A stretch of 47,005 nt of DNA. It comes from Thermoleophilaceae bacterium (GTDB lineage: Bacteria > Actinomycetota > Thermoleophilia > Solirubrobacterales > Thermoleophilaceae). The translations under genes and the position numbers were made by a program. Position 1 is the first letter of the stretch. Each line of letters opens with the position of its first letter. This document shows positions 16,079-22,981 of this stretch, in pieces. The notes under the pieces are model-generated. The model was not told the origin of the DNA. It saw nothing but the letters and a program-made list of their open reading frames with translations, and made no database searches. The stretch lies in the NCBI GenBank assembly GCA_030448005.1, contig JAUJNT010000008.1:1-47005 (forward strand). The letters run 5' to 3'.

Positions 16079-16101
16079 GTTTCGCTAGACCCTCCTAGTG
16101 G
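16079..16101 (-). repeat. Right terminal inverted repeat with target half-site
   Basis: This is the mirror of 13639-13661. It also contains an internal palindrome (CTAGCGA 16072-16078 with TCGCTAG 16082-16088). The last base of the duplicated CTAG plus TG forms the mraY GTG start codon. Confidence 0.85.
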
Positions 16102-17072
16102 GCGAGATCCTGATCGGGGGGATGGCCTCCCTTCTCATCTGCATCTTCCTGGGGCCGAGGTTCATCGCGTGGCTTCGCAGGCGTGAGTTCGGCCAGCACA
16201 TCCGCGAGGAGGGGCCCGAGGGCCACCACGAGAAGGCGGGCACGCCCACGATGGGGGGGCTCGTGATCTTCCTCGCCGTCTCGGTGCCGTTCCTCATCCT
16301 GAGCGACTATCGGGCGGTCTCGCTGGCGGTCTTCGGCACCGCCATCGCCGCCGCCGCCCTCGGCTTCGCCGACGACTGGACCAAGGTCTCCAAGCGACGC
16401 TCGCTCGGCGTGTCGGGGCGCACGAAGCTGGCGGTGCAGGCGCTGATAGCCGTCGGCCTGTGGCTGGCCGCCACGGAGTACGTCGGGCTCAACGACACGC
16501 TCCGGCTGCGAATCGTGGACGTGTCGGTGGACCTCGGCTACTTCTACCCCCTGCTGATCCTGCTCGTTCTGTTGGGAGCCACCAACGGCGTCAACCTCAC
16601 CGACGGCCTCGACGGCCTGGCAGCCGGCTGCAGCGCCATCGTCCTGCTGGCATTCACCGCCATGACCTTCATCACCACCGGGCCGGGGCAGACCGACCTC
16701 GCCCTGCTGTGCGCGTGCCTGGTGGGCGCCTGCGTCGGCTTCCTGTGGTTCAACTCGTTCCCCGCCTCGATCTTCATGGGCGACACGGGCGCCCTGGGTC
16801 TCGGGGGGGCCATCGCGGCGCTCGCGGTGATGACCAAGACGGAGGTGCTGCTCCTCATCATCGGCGGGATCTTCGTCATCGAGGCCCTGTCGGTCCTCAT
16901 CCAGGTGTTCGCCTTCCAGCGCTTCCGCCGCCGGGTGTTCCTGATGGCCCCGCTTCACCACCACTTCGAGATGCTCGCCTGGTCGGAGACCAAGATCATC
17001 CTGCGCTTCTGGATCGTCGCGGCCATCTGTTCGGCGATCGGCTTCACGCTGTATCAGCAGTCGATCGCATAG
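16098..17072 (+). CDS. mraY: Phospho-MurNAc-pentapeptide transferase MraY
   Basis: MraY is the integral membrane enzyme that links UDP-MurNAc-pentapeptide to undecaprenyl phosphate (lipid I). About ten hydrophobic segments are visible. Key motifs are GTPTMGGL, DDWTKVSKRR (D92, D93, Mg-binding), NLTDGLDGLA, NSFPASIFMGDTGALGLGG and the LHHHFEMLAWSETK loop. The GTG start at 16098 uses the final G of the CTAG duplication at the IS end; an ATG at 16122 behind GGGGGG is the alternative but would shorten the first membrane helix. The insertion separated this gene from murF and its native upstream sequence, so its ribosome-binding context has changed. Confidence 0.93.
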   Translation: MGEILIGGMASLLICIFLGPRFIAWLRRREFGQHIREEGPEGHHEKAGTPTMGGLVIFLAVSVPFLILSDYRAVSLAVFGTAIAAAALGFADDWTKVSKRRSLGVSGRTKLAVQALIAVGLWLAATEYVGLNDTLRLRIVDVSVDLGYFYPLLILLVLLGATNGVNLTDGLDGLAAGCSAIVLLAFTAMTFITTGPGQTDLALLCACLVGACVGFLWFNSFPASIFMGDTGALGLGGAIAALAVMTKTEVLLLIIGGIFVIEALSVLIQVFAFQRFRRRVFLMAPLHHHFEMLAWSETKIILRFWIVAAICSAIGFTLYQQSIA

Positions 17073-17089
17073 GGGGCGATACTGCCGGG

Positions 17090-17482
17090 ATGAGTGAACG
17101 CAATGTCCTCGGCGGGGAGCTCGAGCTCTGCGGCACCGACCCGGTCACCGGCTTCTACCGGGACGGGTGCTGCAGCACCGGCCCCGAGGACCTGGGGAGC
17201 CACACGATCTGTGCCGTGGTGACCGCCGAGTTCCTCGAGCACCAGCGCTCGATAGGCAATGACCTCAGCACGCCGGTGCCGCAGTACCTCTTCCCCGGCC
17301 TGGTGCCCGGCGACCGCTGGTGCGTGACCGCGACGAACTGGCTGCGGGCCCATGAGGACGGCGCGGCCGCCTACGTGGTGCTGGCATCCACGCACGAGGC
17401 GGTCCTCGAGCTGGTGCCGTTGGCGGCGCTGCGAGAGCACGCCGTGGACGTCCCCGGCGATCCGGGCGTTCTCGAGGACTGA
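17090..17482 (+). CDS. DUF2237 family protein
   Basis: The 130-residue product begins MSERNVLGGELELCGTD and contains the hallmarks of DUF2237: GFYRDGCCSTG, EDLGSHTICAVVT, GNDLSTPVPQY, FPGLVPGDRWCV, and ATHEAVLELVPL. Conserved cysteines and a histidine suggest a metal or redox role, but the biochemical function is unknown. The start is the ATG at 17090, 17 bases after the mraY stop; the longer frame is a shadow of mraY. It is probably co-transcribed with mraY. Confidence 0.85.
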   Translation: MSERNVLGGELELCGTDPVTGFYRDGCCSTGPEDLGSHTICAVVTAEFLEHQRSIGNDLSTPVPQYLFPGLVPGDRWCVTATNWLRAHEDGAAAYVVLASTHEAVLELVPLAALREHAVDVPGDPGVLED

Positions 17483-17535
17483 GCGAGGAGGGTCCGCGTC
17501 CGCTGCGGCGAGCGGTCGACGGTCGAACGCCGGCT

Positions 17536-18897
17536 CTACGCCACCTCGGCGTGGCGCCCGGCCGCCGCGTCCACGATCCGCCATGGTGCCGTGTCCGGAC
17601 CGTCGAGGGCGAGCGTCCAGTGCTCGGTGAAGGTCCTGGCGGCATCGCGGCTGCCCGAAAGGACCTCCGCGGTGTCGCGATCCTCGACGTAGCGGCGGCC
17701 GCCGAGCTCCACGGCGATCCTCATGGTGCTCGGCTCCGAGGCGGCGTCGAGCGCCTCGATCCGGATCTGTCTGACGCGTGGGCCGCGCACCACGAGCCGC
17801 GTCTTGGCCGACGCGTCACCGGCGTGAAGCAGCTGGTGGACCGCCTCCGAGCTGGCGAGCGCCTCGAGCGCGGCGTCGTCGCCGTCGACTGCCTCGGCCC
17901 ACGCCTCGACGGCGCGGCGGGCCGCTGCCTCGAGCACGTCGGGTGCAAAGCGTGGGTCCGCCACGCTCAGGTCGAGGGCGGCGGTACGGGCGTGGCCGTC
18001 GAAGTCGAGGTCGGCGACGTCCGCCGGCGTGAAGCCCTCCGGCAGCTTGTCTGCCACGGCGGTCTCCACCAGGGCGTCGTCGGCCACGCGGGAGTCAGCC
18101 CACGGCGATGCCACGATCTCGGCGTCGAGGTGATGGAGCCCCTCCGTGGCCTGCTCGATCGAGACGACGATCCAGCGCCCGTCGCGCTTTGCGAGCGTCC
18201 AGTACTCGTGGAGGCTCGTGGTCCTGTCGGTTTCGCCGGTCTTCGCGATCTCCTCGCCATGCTCGTCGACCACGTAGTCGTCGAGCGTCGCCTCCACCTC
18301 CACCACCACCCGATCATGCTCGTCCTCCTCGCGATTCACGAGACCGATGTAGGTGCATCGCGGCTCACCGTGGACACGTACGCGGTTGTGCCAGCCCTTG
18401 CCGGCGAAGTCGCGCAGCCGACGCTGCCACTCGACGAGCAGGTCGGCTCCCACGAGCCGCTCGATCGCCGCGTGGTCGCGGGCATCCCAGGCCCGTTGCG
18501 CGGCAAGGAAGAGCTCGCGCGCGTCGCTCTCCACCCGCTCGGCGGCAAACGCAGCGTCGTCCTCCGCCGCCTCCGCTGACGCAAGCCGTACGCGCTCGAT
18601 GCGCGCCGCGCGGCGCCGGCGAACGCGCCGCGCCGACAGGGCCCCAGCGAGCACGAGTGCGAGGACGAAGATCGCGAAGACGCCGAGGAACCAGCCGCCG
18701 CCCCCGAGGCCTCCGCCGCTGCCGCCTCCGCCGGAGAAGCCGCCGCCGCCCGAGCTGCCGCCTCCGCCCGAGCTCCCGCCGCCGCCGCCGAACCCGGAGC
18801 TGCCGCCGCCCGCGGCGGCCAGGGCGTCGGCTGCGCCAGCCACCGCCAGGACAAGCAGCGCAAGGAGTGCAAGCGAGGGGCGGAGCATCGTTCCCAT
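17536..18897 (-). CDS. Membrane protein with duplicated Tim44-like domains
   Basis: A signal peptide or membrane helix (LALLALLVLAVAGAADALA) leads into a ~40-residue Gly/Ser-rich stretch and then a membrane helix (FLGVFAIFVLALVLAGALSA). An Arg-rich turn and a long soluble part follow. The soluble region has a Tim44-like pattern (LFLAAQRAWDARDHAAIERLVGADLLVEWQRRL, then strands ending TTSLHEYWTLAKRDGRWIV). A similar module recurs near the C-terminus (TFTEHWTLALDGPDTAPWRIVDA). Such proteins are found beside envelope genes in actinobacteria; function is unknown. Start at 18897 or the next ATG at 18888. It faces the hydrogenase block and converges with the DUF2237 gene. Confidence 0.7.
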   Translation of the reverse strand: MGTMLRPSLALLALLVLAVAGAADALAAAGGGSSGFGGGGGSSGGGGSSGGGGFSGGGGSGGGLGGGGWFLGVFAIFVLALVLAGALSARRVRRRRAARIERVRLASAEAAEDDAAFAAERVESDARELFLAAQRAWDARDHAAIERLVGADLLVEWQRRLRDFAGKGWHNRVRVHGEPRCTYIGLVNREEDEHDRVVVEVEATLDDYVVDEHGEEIAKTGETDRTTSLHEYWTLAKRDGRWIVVSIEQATEGLHHLDAEIVASPWADSRVADDALVETAVADKLPEGFTPADVADLDFDGHARTAALDLSVADPRFAPDVLEAAARRAVEAWAEAVDGDDAALEALASSEAVHQLLHAGDASAKTRLVVRGPRVRQIRIEALDAASEPSTMRIAVELGGRRYVEDRDTAEVLSGSRDAARTFTEHWTLALDGPDTAPWRIVDAAAGRHAEVA

Positions 18898-19080
18898 GTT
18901 ACGACGCTTTCGTCGATCCGCTCGACGTTCGCTTCGAGGACCTCGTCGAGGACAAGGAGGGTGAAACGCTCCGGGTCTTGCGGTTTCTCGGCATCGAGTT
19001 GCCCACTAGCGCCGTGGTCGCCGGGCGGACGGTGAAGACGGGTGACGCGGCGTCCCGTTCCATCGCTACTTATCCGCCGC
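18898..19080 (+). pseudogene. C-terminal remnant of a sulfotransferase-like gene
   Basis: One frame reads YDAFVDPLDVRFEDLVEDKE and then TLRVLRFLGIELP. This resembles the C-terminal part of Stf0/PAPS-type sulfotransferases (R-Y-E-D-L-V-x-D-P-E-G-x-x-x-x-V-L-x-F-L-G). Nothing upstream supplies the PAPS-binding N-terminus; the segment starts abruptly at the start codon of the divergent Tim44-like gene. The frame loses similarity after about 19080. It is most likely debris from a recombination event at this junction. Confidence 0.5.
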
Positions 19081-19130
19081 CTTTGGCGGCTGCTGCGAGT
19101 GGCCGCGGGCTACTCACACATCAAGGGTGG

Positions 19131-19156
19131 CCGCCCGCCGCTGGGCCGGCGGGCGG
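19131..19156 (-). terminator. Hairpin downstream of the hydrogenase operon
   Basis: An exact 9-bp stem, CCGCCCGCC (19131-19139) with GGCGGGCGG (19148-19156), lies 145 bases past the end of the minus-strand hydrogenase operon. A second smaller stem (GTCCCTG/CAGGGAC, ~19163-19185) lies next to it. It lacks a T-tract, so termination is inferred. Confidence 0.4.
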
Positions 19157-19300
19157 TGAGGAGTCCCTGCCAGGGATGCAGGGACAAGTCTTCGACTCTT
19201 TCCTCCCGGCCGTCCGCCGGCGCCATGGCTGACGGTTGGAAAGAGGCTACCGGCTGCTCCCCGCGCCGAACCTGAACCGTGAGCCCACCGTATGAAGGCC

Positions 19301-19663
19301 TCAGATCTGCCACGGGGAGGGGACCAGCAGCCGGGGCTGAAGTCCCAGTAGTTGTAGGTCGGTCAGGATCGAAGCGAGCGCGATGTCTTCCTCGAGCGGG
19401 ACCGCGCGGTCTCGCAGGTCGACCTCTACAAGCCAGTCCGCATCCTGTCCATCGCGTGCCGGCGTGAGGTGACCAAGCCGCAGCCCACGGGAGCCGGCCT
19501 GGTCGCGCTGCAGGTCTACCTGCTGCTTGACCCACCGCTCGATCTTCGAGCTCGATACGGGCGCCACGAGGGAGATCGTCACTTCGTCGACCGAGCGCAG
19601 GGAGCGAGCCTGCGGCGCTCGCGCCCTCTGACTGGCTGATTTCTGCTGCTGGCTAGTGCTCAT
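19301..19663 (-). CDS. Small hydrogenase-linked protein (hypothetical)
   Basis: The start is the ATG at 19663 (MSTSQQQKSASQRARAP), overlapping the last 11 bases of the hydrogenase gene, so the two are surely co-transcribed and probably co-translated. The 120-residue protein has a polar, basic N-terminal ~30 residues, then an alpha/beta-looking core (VDEVTISLVAPVSSSKIERWVKQQVDLQ, ADWLVEVDLRDRAVPLEEDIALASILTDLQLLGLQPRLLV). No membrane helix, no Cys cluster and no family I recognise. The coupling suggests an assembly factor or partner subunit of the hydrogenase; this is inference. The longer frame to 19762 would add residues read from the hydrogenase gene in another frame. Confidence 0.65.
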   Translation of the reverse strand: MSTSQQQKSASQRARAPQARSLRSVDEVTISLVAPVSSSKIERWVKQQVDLQRDQAGSRGLRLGHLTPARDGQDADWLVEVDLRDRAVPLEEDIALASILTDLQLLGLQPRLLVPSPWQI

Positions 19664-21563
19664 GGGAGCCCTCCGCCCCGCAGGCGCAGCTGACGATCTC
19701 GCGGGAGATGATCCGGCCGTTGCCGGTGTGCACGTGAGTAGTGCACGGCATGCAGGGGTCAAAGCTGCGAATGGCCCTCAGGACGTCAATGCCCTTGAAG
19801 TCCTCCGGTTTCTCGTAGTTCTCGAGCAGCGGCGTGGACATCACGGCCTCCTCGTAGGGGCCCGGGTTGCCGAAGGGATCCTTCGGCGAGGCCATCCAGG
19901 TCGAGGGCGTTAGGATCTGGTAGTTCTCGAGGATGCCGTTGTCCATCTCCATGTGATGGGTGAGGAACCCACGGGAGGCACTCCAGAAGCCGACGCCCAG
20001 GCGGTGGTCCTTGGGGACCTTGTAGGGCACCGACATCCTGGCCTCGGGCCCGCCCTTTCGCAGCAGGTCGTAGGCGATCAGCATGTTGTCGTAGGCGATC
20101 GCGGCGGTGTAGATGATGCTGTATGCGCGCCCGCGGTTGCGCTCAAAGGCACCCCAGGTCTCCGGGATCTTCCACTCGACCAGGTCGTTGGGAAGCTCCG
20201 CCTTCGGCAGGTCGATTTGGAGGCTCTTTCCGGTCGGCTCGATAAAGCGCCCCTGGCTGTATGCGGAGGCCTGGGCGGCCGCCCAGAGCCGCCCGTAGGC
20301 GCCCGTTTCCATCGCCTGCCGGTCCCAGCGGGGAGCAGTCGACCAGGAGTACTTCTCCTTCCAGCTCGTCCCTCCCGGCCTTGGCAGGGTCTGCTTGTTC
20401 CAGGGGTGATAGGGCGAGAGCGGGTTTCCTGACGGGTCGGTCTTGAAGGGGGCGGCGCCGTTTCCGACCCACTCGTCATAGAAGGCGTGCTCGACGAACT
20501 CCTCGAGACCCGCGTTCTGCATCTTGAGGCTCGTGGTAACGAGCTCGCCGTCGACTACCACTCCGGGCGGCGCCCACCGCTTGGGCCCCCACTCGTCGCA
20601 GTTCTCATAGGTCCCGTCGTAGGCGTAGGGGTCATCCCACTGCCCCGGCTCGAGCATGCTCTTCGGGCGCGTGCCGACGTCGCGGTACTTGGGGTTCACC
20701 TCGTAGAAGAAGTCGCAGAGGTCGTTCCAGATCGCCACGACCTTGCGCCCGTAGTCGAAGTACTTGACGATCCGCAGCATCATCTCGTTGAGGTCTGAGG
20801 TGTCGATCGTGGTGCTCACCCCGCCGGGCACGACCGTCTGGGGGTGCGGGAACTTGCCGCCGATCAGCACGTAGGCCTCGCGCGCCACGCGGGTGTAGTG
20901 CAGGCCCTCAAGGTAGAGCTTGCCGGTGAGCGGGGTCAGGTCGCTCATCAGCTCGGACATGAACTCGTAGCCGTGGGCCGCGCGGCTCCGGAGGCGCGTG
21001 GTCAGTGCGCGCTCCCAGATCTCCGGGTTCGTGTCTCTGATGGCGGGCTCTGAGAAGTCGGGACCGGCTAGCAGCGACAGGTGGATCGGGTGGTCGTAGA
21101 GGTACTCGATCGCCTGCAGCAGGTTGCGGGCCACGATCCCCATCGGGGGCGGGTGGATGCCAAAGGCCATCTCGATCCCGAGCGCTGCCGTGTTGGCATG
21201 AACGCCGCCGCACACACCACAAGCGCGGCTTGAGATGAAGATCGCATCGCGCGGGTCGCGTCCCTGGAGGATCACCTCGTAGCCGCGGAAGAGGGTGGCC
21301 ATCGAGGCCGTCTCTAGCACCTCCCGGTTCTCGAGATCGACCACCGTGTGAAATGCGAGCGCCCCGGCGACACGGGTCACCGGATCGAAGTCGACCCGCC
21401 GCACGGCCCCGTTGCGGGCGAACAGCTCCTGCATCCGCTCCGGGTCGTCCTCGATCGGGGTCTGAAGCTCGGTCTCGTTGTACGAGTACGGGTCAGGGAC
21501 ACCCTCTTTGAGCGTCGCGTTGCCCTGGGCGTCGAACTCGATCGGCAGGTTCTTAAAGCACAT
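19653..21563 (-). CDS. [NiFe]-hydrogenase large (catalytic) subunit, orphan
   Basis: This is the catalytic subunit of an uptake-type [NiFe] hydrogenase. Start ATG 21563 (MCFKNLPIEF) has GGAGGAGC upstream; the much longer frame to 21971 is a shadow of the divergent gene. Both nickel-binding motifs are present: L1 RACGVCGGVH (C115, C118) and L2 DPCMPCTTH (C604, C607, H610). The C-terminal ~26 residues after H610, ending SCACGAEGSHEH, look like the extension removed by a maturation protease. Length 636 aa is large, in the range of aerobic high-affinity actinobacterial enzymes (group 1h or 2a; not resolved by eye). No small subunit, maturation (hyp) or protease gene is in the window, although the small subunit normally lies just upstream. 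Confidence 0.9.
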   Translation of the reverse strand: MCFKNLPIEFDAQGNATLKEGVPDPYSYNETELQTPIEDDPERMQELFARNGAVRRVDFDPVTRVAGALAFHTVVDLENREVLETASMATLFRGYEVILQGRDPRDAIFISSRACGVCGGVHANTAALGIEMAFGIHPPPMGIVARNLLQAIEYLYDHPIHLSLLAGPDFSEPAIRDTNPEIWERALTTRLRSRAAHGYEFMSELMSDLTPLTGKLYLEGLHYTRVAREAYVLIGGKFPHPQTVVPGGVSTTIDTSDLNEMMLRIVKYFDYGRKVVAIWNDLCDFFYEVNPKYRDVGTRPKSMLEPGQWDDPYAYDGTYENCDEWGPKRWAPPGVVVDGELVTTSLKMQNAGLEEFVEHAFYDEWVGNGAAPFKTDPSGNPLSPYHPWNKQTLPRPGGTSWKEKYSWSTAPRWDRQAMETGAYGRLWAAAQASAYSQGRFIEPTGKSLQIDLPKAELPNDLVEWKIPETWGAFERNRGRAYSIIYTAAIAYDNMLIAYDLLRKGGPEARMSVPYKVPKDHRLGVGFWSASRGFLTHHMEMDNGILENYQILTPSTWMASPKDPFGNPGPYEEAVMSTPLLENYEKPEDFKGIDVLRAIRSFDPCMPCTTHVHTGNGRIISREIVSCACGAEGSHEH

Positions 21564-21640
21564 GGATTCTCCAGCTCCTCCGGGGCTAGCCCGTCGTCTC
21601 AGGGCGCTCCCACCTCGTCGGAGATGAGCCACCCGTCTCA
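21564..21640. promoter_or_regulatory. Divergent promoter region, hydrogenase versus regulator
   Basis: Only 77 bases separate the two divergent starts, so promoters must lie here or within the regulator's first codons. A TATGCT -10-like box occurs at 21698-21703 inside the annotated regulator, which may mean its true start is further downstream. No clear operator palindrome was found. Confidence 0.35.
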
Positions 21641-22891
21641 GTGATCCGCGGCACCGACCGTAGTGCGCATGGAACAAAACCGAGAGATCTTGGAAGCTAT
21701 GCTTTAGGGATCGCGCGACAGGGCCCCGAACCCACAGCCGGGCTTGACGGCGATGTCGCCGCCACCGGCGTCGCCGAGCTCGACGAGGTCCTCGGCGGGC
21801 TCTTCTGGGGCGACAACGTCGTCTTCGACGTGGCTGAGAGCGCGACGGCGGAGCCCTTCTACAGGGCCGCAGCCGCCAGCGGGGTGAACTACGACCGCCG
21901 CCTGCTGGTTCGCCTGGAGAACCACTCCCCGTCGTATGACGGCTTCGATGTCCTCGATGCCCGCCCGGCAAGCAAGCTCGCGCAGCCGGCTCCTCTGCTC
22001 CACGCCGTCTTCGAGGCCTGCGCGGGCACGGAGCGAAACCTCCTCCTGTTCGACGGTCTGGAGCCCATGGCCGAGCGGTGGGGAGCCAACGTCGCGGCCG
22101 GTTTCTTTGCCCGCTGCTGCCCGCAGCTGCTCGAGGTCGGTGCGATCGCCTACTGGTTCATGCCGGCCGGCGACGACTACCTCGTCCTGCGCCGCACCGT
22201 GGAGGAGGTCACCCAGTGCGTCTTTCGGCTCGAGCAGGGGCGCCTGCGGGTCGCAAAGGCAGACGGACGGCCACCCGGGGTCGAGGGCAGCGTGTTCCAC
22301 TGCTCCGAGGTCGACGGCCTCCCGGCGCTCACTGCCGCACCGATCGTGGCGCGTATCGGCGCGGCACTGCGGGCGGCGCGACTGCAACGCAACCTCAGCC
22401 AGTCCGCACTGGCGCGCCTTGCCGGCGTCTCACCGAGCGCGATCTCGCAGTCAGAGCGCGGACAGCGCGGACTCTCGCTCGAAACCGTGCTGCAACTCGC
22501 AACAGGACTCAACGTCACCCTCGACGAGCTTCTTCGTGGTGAGGTTTCAAGCGGGTACCGCCTCGGCCGTCGCCGCTACCCGCCGCGCCGGCGCGCCGCC
22601 ACGCGCGGCGAGCCACTGCCGCTGCTCGATGACCCCGAGGCGGGACTGCGCGCCTACCTCGTGCGACTGCCGCGACGCGGATCAGGCGAGCCCCACATCA
22701 GCCACAAGGGAGTCGAGCTCATCACTGTCGCCAGCGGGCTCGTGCAAGTCCTGCTCGGAACCGGCCGACCGGTGCTCAGAACCGGCGAGGCACTCGTGGC
22801 CGACGAGACGCCGATCGCCGGCTGGCGCAACCTCGGTGTCGGGGAAGCGGCGCTCTTCTGGATCCTGCGCGACCCCCGGCACGACGCATAG
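21641..22891 (+). CDS. KaiC/RecA-like + XRE HTH + cupin regulator
   Basis: This is a 416-residue three-part protein. Residues ~35-210 resemble a KaiC/RecA-family core: GVAELDEVLGGLFWGDNVVFDV matches the family's GG-x-x-x-GDNVVW start. The P-loop is degenerate (no GKT/S), while later strands are kept (LLLFDGLEPMAERWG, GAIAYWFMPAGDDY). Residues ~237-300 are an XRE-type helix-turn-helix (RAARLQRNLSQSALARLAGVSPSAISQSERGQRG). Residues ~345-412 form a small cupin barrel (HISHKGVELITVASGLVQVLLG, GEALVADETPIAGW). It is divergent from the hydrogenase operon, so it probably controls it in response to a ligand bound by the cupin or the dead ATPase fold. Start GTG 21641 is the only upstream start in frame. 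Confidence 0.75.
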   Translation: MIRGTDRSAHGTKPRDLGSYALGIARQGPEPTAGLDGDVAATGVAELDEVLGGLFWGDNVVFDVAESATAEPFYRAAAASGVNYDRRLLVRLENHSPSYDGFDVLDARPASKLAQPAPLLHAVFEACAGTERNLLLFDGLEPMAERWGANVAAGFFARCCPQLLEVGAIAYWFMPAGDDYLVLRRTVEEVTQCVFRLEQGRLRVAKADGRPPGVEGSVFHCSEVDGLPALTAAPIVARIGAALRAARLQRNLSQSALARLAGVSPSAISQSERGQRGLSLETVLQLATGLNVTLDELLRGEVSSGYRLGRRRYPPRRRAATRGEPLPLLDDPEAGLRAYLVRLPRRGSGEPHISHKGVELITVASGLVQVLLGTGRPVLRTGEALVADETPIAGWRNLGVGEAALFWILRDPRHDA

Positions 22892-22981
22892 CCGTTCACC
22901 AGCCTTGCTCCCAGTTGACCGGAGGGCAGCTCGAGGGTAGCGGCCCTGGGTTCTCCGTTTGGATGCCAACCTAGACGCAGG

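Larger units (their letters stand above)
13642..16098. mobile_element. IS element (DDE, IS5-like) with DUF3800 passenger, between murF and mraY
   Basis: Near-perfect inverted repeats bound the segment: GAGGGTC-cg-GCGAAAC at 13646-13661 and its complement, with ta in place of cg, at 16079-16094. Outside them lies CTAG on each side (13642-13645 and 16095-16098), flanked by CCA and TGG. This fits insertion into a palindromic CCACTAGTGG target with duplication of CTAG, the kind of target known for IS5-group elements. The body is 2449 bp, much longer than a simple IS. It contains a transposase (minus), a DUF3800 gene (plus) and a possible small membrane protein (plus). Removing it would leave murF and mraY about 34 bases apart, the usual tight dcw spacing. 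Confidence 0.82.

Noticed and set aside
21564-21971. 136-codon N-terminal extension of the hydrogenase frame
   Set aside because: It is Arg/Pro-rich and antisense to the KaiC-like gene; ATG 21563 has a strong ribosome-binding site and matches the family start.
22078-22542. Alternative plus-strand frames inside the KaiC/XRE/cupin gene
   Set aside because: Arg-rich composition typical of out-of-frame translation, with no motif.
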